Positions 1-10,812 of a stretch of DNA of 64,000 nucleotides are shown here, piece after piece. The position numbers were made by a program, and so were the translations under genes. Each line of letters starts with the position of its first letter. Within the stretch, counting starts at the first letter, position 1. Below the pieces are notes generated by a model. That model worked only from the letters and a program-made list of their open reading frames with translations. It searched no databases and had not been told where the DNA came from. The stretch lies in contig QXJR01000013.1 of assembly GCA_020975725.1 (NCBI GenBank), positions 496,001 to 560,000 on the forward strand, read 5' to 3'. The DNA comes from Picocystis sp. L7 (taxonomy: Eukaryota > Chlorophyta > Picocystophyceae > Picocystales > Picocystaceae).

Positions 1-71
1 TGGGAAGGACGTGAGGTGTGCAGCTGATGCAATGCAAAAGTGAGGCAAACTTTGCATGGGAGTGCAGGGTT
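1..71. repeat. 71-bp direct repeat, left copy
   Basis: These bases are identical to 2936-3006 and in the same orientation. The match begins at the first base of the window, so this copy may extend further left. The right copy lies just upstream of the minus-strand LRR gene. By analogy this copy may mark the 5' flank of a tandem paralogue outside the window. The sequences diverge abruptly after base 71. Confidence 0.9.
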
Positions 72-2031
72 ATTGCTCCCAATGGTGGTTGACATCCGAG
101 GGTCCATCAACGGGAGACCATGCTGGGACCTCCACCAATCAAAAGGTAGGAAAGTCTGGTGGTGATGCCCTCGGAAGAGGACCGTCTGCACTACCTGTTG
201 CAGCCACGAACTTTTACCCGCTACCTTCTCGGATAAGCCGATGCCGAAAGAGCATGTGCCGAAGAGGACCCAGGCTGGAGTCCTCCGGCCCGGCTCCTCG
301 GCAACGACGGATGCGTTCCCGAAGCGCGCCCGATGGGAGCCCGGTTTCGGGGTTCGATCGAGGGGCGTGTACCGTCGAGGAGGGACGAGGGCCTGGCTAC
401 GGCGGGCGTCGAAGCCCTGTCCTCGTGCCACGTGTCGATCGTACACCGCATCGAAGGTACGGACGCTGTGCCCGGGGGTTTCGCCCCAAACCCTGCCTCG
501 TTGTCACCATCCTGGGGCGTGCAGGGGCGTTTGTCCACGTGGCACACGAAACGGGGAGGCTTCCCGCCAAACGAGGCACGGAACGGGGCGTGTAAGAAGA
601 TACACGTGTCGTCCTCGTGAGAGATCCGGGTTGTGTGGGAAGAAAGCCATCCATGGAAGCACACGAATGGATCGAATGTACCGCATCAATGTATGCAAGC
701 GTAGCTCATTTCAAGTGCACCGGGATGGACGAGTTCGGATGGTTGGAGGGACGGATGGAGAGATCGGAGGCTTCGCTGGATGGCGAGGATTACGAAGGCA
801 CAGGAGAGAGGATCTGTACAGTCCATCGCAGCAGTGGTCCCTCCAATAACTTATTAGCACACGCGCAGCTCGGAAAATGCCCTTTCACCTCTGGCAAATT
901 CATCCTGCCGACGAATTCGATGAAACAATGCAGCCTTGTTGCAGGATGACAACGAAGAAAAAAGTTTGGGAAACGCCTGGATCCTTCCCGCGCCTGCAAC
1001 CCAAGCAGGATCATCAACCCACGTAAGGATTGGTGCCAAGTGTAGGGACGGGGGACGGTTATTCCACCGGCAACATGCCGCAAATGTGTTGGCAGCAGCG
1101 CAGGAGCGAGTAGCTCGGTTTGGCACACACACTAGTGTAGCTGCTGTCGGTGCAGCAAGCAGTCCCATGCAGATTGCAGGGGCGATGTATGTCCAACTGG
1201 GTGCATATTCACGGCCATTCCTCTTGCTACATTGATGCATGTTTCGGGGTTGCTCGTTGGAGGAAGCAGACTTGTTCACTGCGACAAATATGTGCCAAAT
1301 GCCTGACCTGCACACCAGCATCATTTTGTAATTTGTGGTGTCGAGGGGCTGGCAGCAGCAGTCTTGGATCAGCGTCACATGGAAAAGGATTTAGAAAACC
1401 TGATGTAGAAATGAACCAACGATAAGTTCTCTGGAAGCATGGTGATCACGCTTTGGTCGGATTGTATAGGAGCCATGGCTTTCAAGCAAGGGAAAGAAGA
1501 GGCACTCGCATGGAATGTTTGTGACGACAGATCCATGGAGATGGCATGGTTGTCCAGTCAAGAGTCCAGAAGAATGTTATCAGGCCGAGTTCAAGGTCAC
1601 TCACAGTAATTGGGGATAGTCAGTGCAACTGGTAGGATTGCTTCATGCAGTGCAAAAGTTGGCAGTGCACGTTGTGTTGCGTCTGATGTGTACGCATGCG
1701 GGTATGGATACATAGCCTTTCCGATGGAAGCTTTCGCTGTTCCTCGGCAGTGTCTTACATTTGGCCAGCCCTTCACCATGAGGCAATGTGTACTACTACC
1801 CCAGTACCTCGCGCTCTTGCTTTTTGAGCCTTGGAAGGGGTTGAACCGGACTCAGGCAAAGAACTTTGCCAAGTGGGGGTAAGACTCAGGCAGATAGGAG
1901 AGCTGCTACAGCACGCCTGACAGATCAAGCCAATTGGAGAAAACTCATAAACAATACAAACCTGAAATTCTAGGTTTTACATTCAAAGGCTATACTGAGG
2001 CAGGGAGAACTGGTGCAAAAGCGATGTCACA
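72..2031. other. intergenic, no convincing gene
   Basis: Open frames here are short, mutually overlapping on both strands and without recognisable domains. The segment is GC-rich up to about 900 and more mixed afterwards. I see no RNA gene or repeat apart from the 71-bp copy at its left edge. Confidence 0.5.
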
Positions 2032-2886
2032 CTACCTACCTCCCGAAGAAATTACAGTGTCTGAGGGATCAGTACCACCAGTCATCCATTCGGGATACTC
2101 CGGTTCTGTAGGTTCTTCCCTGACAGGGAAGAGGGGCATGTTGCGCTCGATGATTTCATCGATCTCCTCTTCCGTCAGGGGTTGAGGGCATTCAGGCATG
2201 CCACCATCTGGGCACCTTCCCCTGATGCTTGTACCTTCCGCAGACAAACCGACAATGGGATCTTCTGAAAAGCCTGAGGACCAACGCCCCCTCCACCTTG
2301 CTCGGCCAGGCAAGCTCTCTGGAACGCAACCATAGAGGCCAGAGTTATACTCGAGTTCAACTTCTACCAGTTTTTTCAGCTGCCCCCAGGCCATTGGAAC
2401 TTCACCGCTGAAGTGATTGTTAGTGAAGTCAATTTCAACGAGTTCCGGGAGGCAGGCCAGCCATTCTGGCAGGGGACCAGTGAAGTCATTGTTGTCCATG
2501 TCGACCTCCGTCAGGTTCCGCATCAAGGCAATCTCCTCAAAGTCGTAGAAGACACCACCAAAACCAAACTTGGGCAAGTGGAAGTTGGTCACCACGCGCT
2601 CCACATGGGGCGGTAAGTGGTCCTGTCCACGGCATTCGATCCCTTTCCAGTTTCCATGCCAGGTGAGTCCGCAAGGATCCGCTTCTTCGCAATCCAAGCA
2701 GTCATCTCCACGGCCAGACCAGTTCTTCACCGCACCAGCCCATCGCCCACCGCTATCCCCAGTCCTGCTCAGAGCTCTCTCTTTGACCAGGAACAGGGCA
2801 GCGATGTCTGCGCGACTGGTCTTGGCCAGGCATCCTCCCAGGTAGGACAAGCCAGTGGCTGCCACGACCACTGCAGTGGCACGCAT
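2032..2886 (-). CDS. secreted leucine-rich-repeat protein
   Basis: This is a 284-aa protein. It begins with a hydrophobic signal peptide (about residues 1-21, ending near GGCLA), which predicts secretion or an endomembrane route. Next comes an LRRNT-like stretch with paired cysteines and tryptophans (about 45-90: NWSGRGDDCLDCEE, then WHGNWKGIEC). Two to three plant-type LRRs follow, seen as L-x-E-V-D-M-D-N-N-D-F-T-G-P-L-P and E-I-D-F-T-N-N-H-F-S-G-E-V-P. A Cys-containing cap and an acidic C-terminal tail (EEEIDEIIERN) end the protein. There is no transmembrane segment or kinase, so it resembles a short extracellular LRR or polygalacturonase-inhibitor-like protein rather than a receptor kinase. 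I chose the ATG that starts the signal peptide. The frame is open upstream but there runs through the 71-bp repeat, which I take as promoter or leader. The ligand is unknown. Confidence 0.75.
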   Translation of the reverse strand: MRATAVVVAATGLSYLGGCLAKTSRADIAALFLVKERALSRTGDSGGRWAGAVKNWSGRGDDCLDCEEADPCGLTWHGNWKGIECRGQDHLPPHVERVVTNFHLPKFGFGGVFYDFEEIALMRNLTEVDMDNNDFTGPLPEWLACLPELVEIDFTNNHFSGEVPMAWGQLKKLVEVELEYNSGLYGCVPESLPGRARWRGRWSSGFSEDPIVGLSAEGTSIRGRCPDGGMPECPQPLTEEEIDEIIERNMPLFPVREEPTEPEYPEWMTGGTDPSDTVISSGGR

Positions 2887-2935
2887 GGAAGCAGGTGTCC
2901 TTTTCCAGTACCAGCAATCAGCAATCCGGAGGGAG

Positions 2936-3006
2936 TGGGAAGGACGTGAGGTGTGCAGCTGATGCAATGCAAAAGTGAGGCAAACTTTGCATGGGAGTGC
3001 AGGGTT
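2936..3006. repeat. 71-bp direct repeat, right copy
   Basis: Identical to bases 1-71. It begins 50 bp upstream of the LRR gene start codon, so it probably belongs to that gene's promoter or 5' leader. Two perfect copies 2.9 kb apart suggest a recent segmental duplication. Confidence 0.9.
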
Positions 3007-5644
3007 CGTGACCCTCGTCCTTGCGATCTCGTTGAAGGATTTTCCTTTCGAACTTTCGGATCGAAAAGAAAGGGCTCCCTTTCGAACTTGGCTTGATTGG
3101 AAGGAGACCGGGACCGGGGCGAACCGAAGGACCTCCGCTCCTCGACGGATACGGTTCGTAGCAAGGTAAATGATCGAAGTTTTACCGGGTAGGAGGATCC
3201 GTCGGGTACATGTGCGTCGAGGAGGGAATGATGGACGAGGCAGGACCACTTCGCATCCCTCTTCGACGAGTGCCCTGGGAGCGGGCAGGTCTTCCACCCG
3301 ATCTCAGGCCGATACGTGATCTTCGTACAAAGTCGTTCGAGGACCTCCGAGGGTGCCGAACCACGGGGGCGGGTTCGTCGACTCCCTTTCGGGGGGCTCG
3401 ATTCCTCGACGCATCTGTCCTCATTACCACGGAAAGTCCATTCGAACTGATGTTCCTGAGATCGATGGGCCGTATGCCGACGAGGCGGATCGACCTCGAT
3501 CTGCACGCGAGGTTGGGTCCTTCCTGTCCCTTCGAAACGGTGTACGGGGCATTTGAACCCGCACGCGTTCCAATCAACCTGTCGGATCGTTCCTTTCAAA
3601 AACACGAGTTGATCGAAGACGCAAACCTTACTGACTTCGGATCCCCTCGGCCAAGGCTGTGGACATGGAACGAGGGATCGGCGCCCAGCCGGTGTGATGG
3701 AGCACGAATCCAGAATCAGCAAGGCCACGAACGGAGCAAGAACGCACCAAGGGAGCTGGTGGGAACACACAGTTGCATCCCGTGCACGAAGATGCACCTG
3801 TGTGTCCTCACGATCACTATTCAAGCTTGGAAACACGGCCGGCAAACCGGTTCTGGCCGACAGTCGTTCGTCCAACCTGCGCTTGACCTTGGTGGCAGCT
3901 CAGTGCCAGAAAGAATCGACGCGAGAAGACGTCCATATCCAACGGTCGCTTTTGTGGTACTCGCATCCACTTCCGAGCAGCGAACACCACGTTCTGTGGA
4001 CGCGTTGGAAGTTACGTAGGCGACTAGCGTCGATGTCTTCTGGCATGGACGCTTAGTACACGTATTTTAGCAATCGGTGACATTGTAATGTTTAAAAGGA
4101 TTGGTTGTCGGGCTCGGCGCTTCCCCTTGTCGATGCTGGAAAATATCGACGGTAGCTCCCGTGCATAGCTTTCCTTAAGAATGCTTCCGAGCATGGACAA
4201 ATTGTTAGCAAAATCTGAACGCAATACCGGTTGGTGTCAAGCTCCGACACAACGCGAGTAGTCTTCATCGTGTGCGCTTCGATGGAGCAGATTCTCCGTC
4301 TATTGCATTCATATACGTCTTGTTGACGGAGAGCATGTAAATCCTCGCGCGCCACCTTCATAACTTCCAACAAAACGTTGTGCGACAAACCCGCCTCCAC
4401 AAAAACGACATCTTCTCATCCCGTTGTATTTCGCTTTAATTCATCGATTAAACCAAACATTTCCTATTGCTAAGTATGAGTAGTATCCCACTTTTGCACT
4501 TGAGTTCCACTTGGCCATGTTTTTGCTTGTCGTTTTCTGCAAGCCTTGTAGGAGTGTTTCTATGGCAATGTCGCTTGCTCGACCAATCCACCTCTTTGTT
4601 TTCCGCCGCATCACTTCCAAGATCAGCTATCACTTGGTGGGCAAAAGAGCAGTGTAGGCATGGACGTGAATTTCGACTCCCTTGTAGGTCAAGAAGGTTA
4701 TGACGAATTGACCTTGGACTCGTGTACCATAATCACGCTCTAGGGCTTTGCTCTCTTCAACAAATCCACCAATCGGGATCCGAAAGTATGTGAGCGCGGC
4801 CAGTCCCTTCATCTAGCTAGTGATATGGAATAGGGCCTCGGAAGACGAGCCATAATGACGCTTCTGTTTTCTTCTTTTTCATCGTGTAGCAAAGAAGAAC
4901 ACTTTTAAATCTTGTTTGTCTCTTTATGGAGCCAGTCAAGCTTCGACTTCTTGGAAGGAGGCATCTTTCGATCTAAGATTGCTCCGCATCCCTCGTAAGT
5001 GCATGATCTAATGAACGAGAGTGCACACACCGTACCTCCATGCCTTTTGACACATGCAAGTGCGCATTCCATTCGATCTCCCCTCCTCGTTGCATGCTGT
5101 CACTCTTCCACACGGTTGTCTCGTTCCACTTTACGAGCGATTCCCGCCCTTTCCAATACCACCATTCGGTCGGTTTTTCGACATTCCTGCCAACCATGAT
5201 GTCGAAGGCGCAAAACACGTCCGTCATGCGCCCGTTCATTTTCATGCCTCAGGAAGGCGAAGCGACACCCTCGAAGCCAGTCCTCTGCGGTATCCGTACT
5301 TCCGAGCCCCTCGGTCCCTCAGGACCTCCGTCCCTTGTCGCCCGGATCCCCCGCATCCCGACGAGCCCCACGCCCGCCCGCCTCCCCCGTCCCCGGACGC
5401 ACGTCCGGGGTACGTCCCGACCGTTGGGGGGGTGTCCCTCCCCACTTGTGGGGGTCGGGGCGCCCTGGGCGGGAAGGCCAGAGACGAAGCGCACAGGCGC
5501 AGATCCGTGCGTCCAACCCTGGGGGCGTCCCATCCCCATTTTCGGACACGTCCGAGGACCTTTTCGGCCCGTCCGAGGACCGTACTCGTCCAGCCAATCG
5601 GGTGCGAGGGATTGGATTCGCTCGTGCTTTGGGAAAGCACGGCG
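3007..5644. other. intergenic, possible decayed element
   Basis: The first kilobase is GC-rich and contains the repeated string CCTTTCGAA upstream of the LRR gene. From about 4060 to 5050 the DNA becomes richer in A+T. On the minus strand around 4024-4400 there are two protein-like but frame-discordant stretches, which look like a decayed gene or transposon fragment. No domain was recognised. Bases 5240-5640 are the likely promoter and leader of the next gene. Confidence 0.4.
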
Positions 5645-6895
5645 ATGGCGGCGCAAGACGACCTCCTGACGCGCATGCGACAGGCCATGGCCGAGACGGC
5701 TGCTCAGGCGGACGTGGAGGCACGTGCCTTGGAGGAAGAAGCGTCCCAGGCGAGGAAAGAGGCCGCAGACGCCAGGAGGAAGGTCCAGGAGATCGAAGCA
5801 CTGGAGAAAGAAGCGCAGGAAAAGGCCAAGAAGGCACAAGCGGACGTCGTCCTGGCAAAAAAGGAACTCCGAAAGGTGGAAGAGGAGCGAAACGAAGCAT
5901 GGGAAGCCACACAAGCGGCGCTCGCCGATGCTGAAACGATGAGGAAGGAGTTGGAATCTACCAAAGAAGAAGTGGACCTCCTCAAGGCCTCCGCCCAGCA
6001 AACGCAACTGCTACGCGAAAAGCTCGCTTCTGTGCGTGCAGAACTAGAGGAAGCACGTCAAGAAGCACGCGGAGCCGTTGGGGAGGCTGAGCGGGCGAGG
6101 GAGGAGGCCCAGGAAGCACTCCAAAAGGCAAAGGAACACGAGAACGCCATGGAACAGCGTGATTCTCTCGCGGAAGAGCTCCAACACATGCGGGCGAAAG
6201 CCAGGGAGTCCGAAGACCTTGCCTCTGTGGCCCATGCGGAAGTGGCTCAATTGCTGGAGGAACTCAATGCACTGCGAGCAGCATCAGCAGCTGCAGCAGA
6301 CGAAGCCGCCATACAAGGCACCTCGGCCACCGAGGCCGTGCTTGCCATGGAGAAAAGGCTTAGGGACACAAGGGACGAACTCCGCTCCAGGAACCGGGTG
6401 GTAGAGGAGCTACGCGAAGAAATTGAAGATCTGAAGGCAGAGCTGGGTAAAAACGAAGCATCCCTGCCGGATGCAGAATCCATGGAATCCGGGGCGGATC
6501 TGAAAGACCCGCCCAATACGGAAGAGAATGCTCATCTTGTCGAACAGCTGCGAAGGGAAGTGGATGCTTGGAATGACGAGGCTGCTGCAAAGCAGCGCGA
6601 GATCGAGCGCTATGTCGAGCTGTGCGAAAAGCTTACTCGTGCAAACAAAGCCCTTCGCAGACAGAACACCACGCTTGCAAGTAGCACTCCGCAAGCCCTT
6701 GCCTTGTCAACACCAAGGAGAGTTGCGATGGCACAAGAGCCAGGTTCCCCACTGGTTTCCATGCCCTCACTGGAGAATCTAGCTCTGGGTGAGAGCAATT
6801 CCCTCGACAACTCCGACCGTGTCACCCTTGATTCGACCAAGGCAGCAATCAACACACCCTCAACCGGTGCAGAGAACATGGCCCCCATGCATTAG
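5645..6895 (+). CDS. coiled-coil protein
   Basis: This is a 416-aa protein. From about residue 10 to 345 it is almost uninterrupted heptad-like helix rich in Glu, Lys, Ala, Gln and Arg, as expected for a long dimeric coiled coil. The last 70 residues are Ser/Thr/Pro-rich and disordered (SSTPQALALSTPRR). There is no signal peptide, motor or recognisable catalytic motif. The open frame extends to 5054, but the upstream part is compositionally unlike the coiled coil and rich in Pro and Arg. I therefore start at the ATG preceding AAQDDLLTRMRQ. A structural, cytoskeletal or tethering role is inference only. Similarity searches will hit many coiled coils by composition. Confidence 0.75.
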   Translation: MAAQDDLLTRMRQAMAETAAQADVEARALEEEASQARKEAADARRKVQEIEALEKEAQEKAKKAQADVVLAKKELRKVEEERNEAWEATQAALADAETMRKELESTKEEVDLLKASAQQTQLLREKLASVRAELEEARQEARGAVGEAERAREEAQEALQKAKEHENAMEQRDSLAEELQHMRAKARESEDLASVAHAEVAQLLEELNALRAASAAAADEAAIQGTSATEAVLAMEKRLRDTRDELRSRNRVVEELREEIEDLKAELGKNEASLPDAESMESGADLKDPPNTEENAHLVEQLRREVDAWNDEAAAKQREIERYVELCEKLTRANKALRRQNTTLASSTPQALALSTPRRVAMAQEPGSPLVSMPSLENLALGESNSLDNSDRVTLDSTKAAINTPSTGAENMAPMH

Positions 6896-7179
6896 GAGCC
6901 TGAAGATGTCCTGTTCACATAGGAAAGGACCCCTTTCAATGTACACAAGCAGTAGGACAAGAGTGCATGCATGGCATTTGCTCCGTTTCAGCCTTGCAGC
7001 AAGCTCGCGTCTGGCGCAAATCAAAAAGAAAGTCCCTGCAGACAGATTCATTGCATGTAAGTCGAGTATTTTCTCTCACTCATGTTTACTGGCCATCCTT
7101 CGGTCAAGGGCGGTCTTATTGATCGTGACCCAAGGAATCTACGTGTGCAAACACATGTGCATGTTCATTCTCCACTTGG

Positions 7180-8475
7180 CTACAGAAGCAGATCCTCCGG
7201 GAAATGGGGAACGCCTTGCCTCACAAAGAGCTCGCTCGCTGGGAGTCCTTTCACGGCCTTGCAGAACTCTTCAGGTTCTTCAGGCAGGTCCATGGGCAGC
7301 GCCTTGTCTGGCACGATTCCCACACCTTGGATGTCTTCCCCGTTTGGTGTCAGGTACTTGGCTGTGGAGACCAGCACAGCGCCACCGTCGCTGAGCTCCA
7401 CAATCGTTTGCACCCTGGCCTTGCCGTAGGTGCTGTCACCCACGATGCTGGCCCGTCCGTTGTCGTGCAGGGCTGCCGCGAAGACCTCCGCCGCGCTGGC
7501 CGTGCCTTTGTCCACCAGCAGGGCAATGGGCACGTCGGAAGGCACGATGAGCGGGTGTGGATAATCCGCATCCAGGATGTCCCTCACACCCTGTGCATCG
7601 GCCACCCGTACGATTTCGCCGGCTCCCAGCAGATCCCTGGCCAGTTCCACGCCCGCCGGAAAGCTCCCGCCCGTGTTTCCCCTGAGGTCCACCACCAATC
7701 CTTGTGCGCCTCCTTCCATGGCTTTGCGTATGGCTTCTCTGGCACCTGCATCGCTTTGGAACGCCCCAATGTGCACATAGGCCAAGGTGTTTCCAGGACA
7801 GACCGTTCCATCCACCGGCTGCAGGTCCACCACTGCACGCACCAGCTTCAAGGTCTTCTCTTTGCCTTGTTTGCGCACCTGCAGCACGGCCTCGCTCCCT
7901 GGTTCGCCACGTAACAAATCTCCCACGTCGGCGAGGGGCATGCCCGACACGTCCCGTCCATCCACCGCCAACACGGCGTCGCCAGGAGCCATGCCGGCGC
8001 GTTCGGCCGGTCCTCCGCGGTTGGTCTTGACCACCACGGCCTCGCCTTGCGCCTGTGCTGCCAGCTGCACGCCCACGCCCGCCACGGTGCCTTGTCGACT
8101 GGCGCGCCGCATGGCATCGTAGCGCTTCGGCTCGATGGCACGCGTGAAGGGATCGCCCAGCGAAGCCAGGCTGCCGCGTATGGCCGCGTAGGTGTCTTCT
8201 CGCGTGGCCATGCGCACCTGCTTCAACGTGCGGTCGCGCTCCTGCCGCCAGGAAGAGCCTAGCTTCGGCGCATCCACGTACGCGCGGTCCACGGCGCGCC
8301 ACGCTTCCAAGTACAGCAGGTTCTCCGCGGTCAGCGCCGCGCCAGGTCCCGCCAGGAGCCACGAGGCGCACCACGTGCCCGCCAGGACCTCCCAACGCCG
8401 TCCAGCAGGCGTCCAGCCGCGCCTGTTTTCCGCCATCGCACGCGGCATGCGCATCGCGTCCATCCCCTTCGCCAT
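7180..8475 (-). CDS. ctpA: C-terminal processing peptidase (CtpA/D1 protease type)
   Basis: This is a 431-aa S41-family serine protease. In plants and cyanobacteria such enzymes trim the C-terminal extension of the photosystem II D1 precursor in the thylakoid lumen. The N-terminus (1-50) is Arg-rich and then hydrophobic (LAGTWCASWLLAGPGAALTAE), which fits a lumen-targeting signal with an AxA-like end. A PDZ domain spans about 133-205 (VAGVGVQL, then RAGMAPGDAVLAVDG). The S41 core has VVDLRGNTGG at 261-270, the nucleophile Ser327 in GTASAAE and the general-base Lys352 in STYGKARVQ. Both catalytic residues are present and the length fits the family. Several ATGs lie in frame between 8434 and 8475; I took the outermost one after the upstream repeat. 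It is a member of the CTPA family, and which paralogue is not clear. Confidence 0.9.
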   Translation of the reverse strand: MAKGMDAMRMPRAMAENRRGWTPAGRRWEVLAGTWCASWLLAGPGAALTAENLLYLEAWRAVDRAYVDAPKLGSSWRQERDRTLKQVRMATREDTYAAIRGSLASLGDPFTRAIEPKRYDAMRRASRQGTVAGVGVQLAAQAQGEAVVVKTNRGGPAERAGMAPGDAVLAVDGRDVSGMPLADVGDLLRGEPGSEAVLQVRKQGKEKTLKLVRAVVDLQPVDGTVCPGNTLAYVHIGAFQSDAGAREAIRKAMEGGAQGLVVDLRGNTGGSFPAGVELARDLLGAGEIVRVADAQGVRDILDADYPHPLIVPSDVPIALLVDKGTASAAEVFAAALHDNGRASIVGDSTYGKARVQTIVELSDGGAVLVSTAKYLTPNGEDIQGVGIVPDKALPMDLPEEPEEFCKAVKGLPASELFVRQGVPHFPEDLLL

Positions 8476-8505
8476 CGTCGATCCACGTCCCACACTCACC
8501 CTTCT

Positions 8506-8730
8506 ATTCCTTTCGATCCCATCTGGGTTCCGGTTCGAACCCACCCTTCCCTCCGACACGATCCCCTTTCGAAAGGGGGAAGAATCCGGAATCGATCTCC
8601 ATGGGATCCAGGGACCCCCGGGTCCCATTCCTTTCGATCCCATCTGGGTTCCGGTTCGAACCCACCCTTCCCTCCGACACGATCCCCTTTCGAAAGGGGG
8701 AAGAATCCGGAATCGATCTCCATGGGACCC
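8506..8730. repeat. tandem duplication, 121-bp unit
   Basis: Unit one spans 8506-8626 and unit two 8627 to about 8730, nearly identical. Each unit contains the palindromic core CCCCTTTCGAAAGGGG and a GGTTCGAACC string. It lies immediately upstream of the minus-strand CtpA start, so it doubles a promoter segment. Confidence 0.9.
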
Positions 8731-9377
8731 CGTGATGGCACAGGTGGGAGCGGTCCGAATCCATAGGAAGAAGACCAGCCCATCCACAATGGAGAGGGAG
8801 AGATGCAGCAGCGATGGATGGGGGATGCCAAACCAAGGAACGTCCGAAGCGGGAATGGAAAATGGGCTCCATGGAATTCCACCCGATGCGTGTGCTTCGG
8901 GATCGTGACCGTAGACCCGAGAAGGACCCACCTCGAAACGTTCCAGCATCTGCATGCCCGATGGACAAATGGATGCCCATCCATGCATACACGTTCATCC
9001 CTGAACCTTGAGCGCATCCCACTGATCCCCCATGGACCGAGAGGGATACAAGCAGGTGCCAACTTCTCCACCCATTCCCAACGATGTACTTTCAAAAGCG
9101 GAAAACACGGACACGATCCAGTGCATTCCCAAGGATGGAAAATCGGATGTTCACGAGCATCACGGCATTGTTTGTTACAGAAAGGAAGAGGACCAAACAT
9201 AGAAAACTTGAAAAGGCAGAGAACTCCACCGCAAAGCAGACCCAACGCAAGCCTGGTGGATGGAACGGAATGCCCCAAATGCAGCCAGCGCACTCAATGC
9301 ATCCCAGAGGAAGAGGCGGAAACCGGAACTTCGTAGGTTTGCTACAGCATCGGCCCAGGAAAGATGCTCGCGGACGT
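8731..9377. other. intergenic
   Basis: This lies between the upstream flank of CtpA and the 3' end of the NAA40-like gene. No gene, RNA or repeat was recognised. Confidence 0.5.
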
Positions 9378-10301
9378 TTACAGCCGGAGGCCCTCGGCGG
9401 TCGCCTCCCGAAGCGTGTTCATCCACTGTGTGACCTCAGACTCCGTGGCCTCGCGACCGTTCTGCTGGCGAAACAAATCCATCAGTTGGGACAAGATGTC
9501 GTCTGCGCAGTCATCGTTCGCACGGTCACCTGCACTTTCAGCGTCTGTTGTATCTCGTGGGGTACCGGACGAAGCCAACCCTGCAGGCATGACGCTGTTG
9601 GGGCTCTCCACTTGAGCAGAGGCCTTGGTGGCAGCCTCCTTCTCTTGAATTTCCATTCTGAAATGAACCAAATCCTTGCACAGGATGATTTGATGTTCAT
9701 CCTCTCCATACTCCAGGAACTTTTGGTATCCCTTGAGCTTGGACTGGAAGAAGGCCAAAGTCTTGGGGTCCCCTTTGATGATCGGAACCATCACAAACGG
9801 GATTCGGTAGCGGTCAGCAATCAGTTCGATCGTCTGCATCAAGTGCTTGCCCAACCCTTTTCCCCGGTACGGGGACGCGACCTGGACATCGTACACGATG
9901 ATGGCCGCCTCCCCGTCCTCACTGTCCACCAGTTCTCCTTGCAGGGTGAAGCGGAAGTGCAGGAAGGCGGCCACCTGACCTTCTTCGTTCACGTCTTTCG
10001 CCACCAGGAACCTCGCACTCGGTTCTTTCAGTTCGCTCTGCTTTTCGTCGTCGAACCAGCCGTATCCGCACTGGTTGTACACGTCCTTGGAGTTGGCCTT
10101 GGCCAGGACGAAGCAGGCGTTGTTCGTGGCTTTCGGCATTCCTTTTCCGGCGTGGAACTCCACTTTGAGGTCCATGTCGCACTTCTGGTAGCTTGAAAAG
10201 GCCTCGAATCCGCGCATGACGTCCCTGTCTCGTCCCGACTCGTCTCGGAGAGCTCGCTTCAGCACCGCCATGCGGTCCATTCGGGCCGCTTCCACCGCCA
10301 T
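9378..10301 (-). CDS. NAA40: N-alpha-acetyltransferase 40 (NatD) homologue
   Basis: This is a 307-aa GNAT-fold enzyme. NAA40/NatD acetylates the N-terminal serine of histones H4 and H2A in nucleus and cytosol. The family signature is clear: CGYGWFDDEKQSEL (about 78-91), FLHFRF (113-118), YDVQV followed by the acetyl-CoA loop YRGKGLGKHLMQTIEL (145-160), and the C-terminal GNAT strand with FFQSKLKGYQKFLEYGEDEHQIILCK. After the domain (about residue 215 onward) comes a lineage-specific tail rich in Ala, Ser and Asp, with a final helix MDLFRQQNGREATESEVTQWM. I used the first in-frame ATG. A paired GTTAA box lies about 165 bp upstream. The catalytic assignment rests on family resemblance. Confidence 0.88.
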   Translation of the reverse strand: MAVEAARMDRMAVLKRALRDESGRDRDVMRGFEAFSSYQKCDMDLKVEFHAGKGMPKATNNACFVLAKANSKDVYNQCGYGWFDDEKQSELKEPSARFLVAKDVNEEGQVAAFLHFRFTLQGELVDSEDGEAAIIVYDVQVASPYRGKGLGKHLMQTIELIADRYRIPFVMVPIIKGDPKTLAFFQSKLKGYQKFLEYGEDEHQIILCKDLVHFRMEIQEKEAATKASAQVESPNSVMPAGLASSGTPRDTTDAESAGDRANDDCADDILSQLMDLFRQQNGREATESEVTQWMNTLREATAEGLRL

Positions 10302-10463
10302 CGATCGAACTGGGACCGTCCAAGGACGTCGTGGTGCACGTGCAAGATCCAGGAACCGATCCGAATCCCTTCGAATGCGCTCCAGAACGCGCCTCGGAAC
10401 GTCGACGTTGGCGGATGCGCTTTCGAAACGCGAACGAGCTTCCCGCCAAATTCGAACCGTTGG

Positions 10464-10481
10464 GTTAATTCGAGGGTTAAC
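10464..10481. promoter_or_regulatory. paired GTTAA boxes upstream of NAA40
   Basis: GTTAAT at 10464 and GTTAAC at 10476 are 12 bp apart, about one helical turn. They lie about 165 bp upstream of the NAA40 start. Equivalent pairs occur upstream of three other genes in the window. Confidence 0.5.
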
Positions 10482-10812
10482 CGAAGGGCGGGGAGAATCT
10501 TCTCTCGAGGGAAGGGGAAAGGGGGGGTCGGAGGCAGGTTCCAGTGGAGGGATGGGAAAGGGAGAGCAAGGACAGGAGGAAAGGAACCAAGAAAGGGCGA
10601 TTCATGACGGTTCGCGTTGCAAAAACAGGAGGCCGGAAAAACCATGGATTCGGCAATGCAGCACGGCGCGTGCATGGCCAAACCCCGATGCCCTGTGATC
10701 CGGCACGCGCTGCACCGGTCTGCTGCGATCGCTGGCGACCGGTTCGTCCGTGCGTGGAAAACAAAAATTGATCTTGGCTCGCAGAGGTGATTCCACATGC
10801 CCGACTACCACA

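Noticed and set aside
4024-4400. Protein-like minus-strand frames
   Set aside because: The two frames disagree and end in stops, no domain is recognised, and no splice sites join them convincingly. Probably decayed sequence.
5054-5644. Upstream extension of the coiled-coil gene to an earlier ATG
   Set aside because: The Pro/Arg-rich translation is unlike the protein and reads as leader or promoter DNA.
8530-8545. GGTTCGAACCC string that resembles a tRNA T loop
   Set aside because: It is part of the 121-bp tandem repeat and lacks the other tRNA arms.
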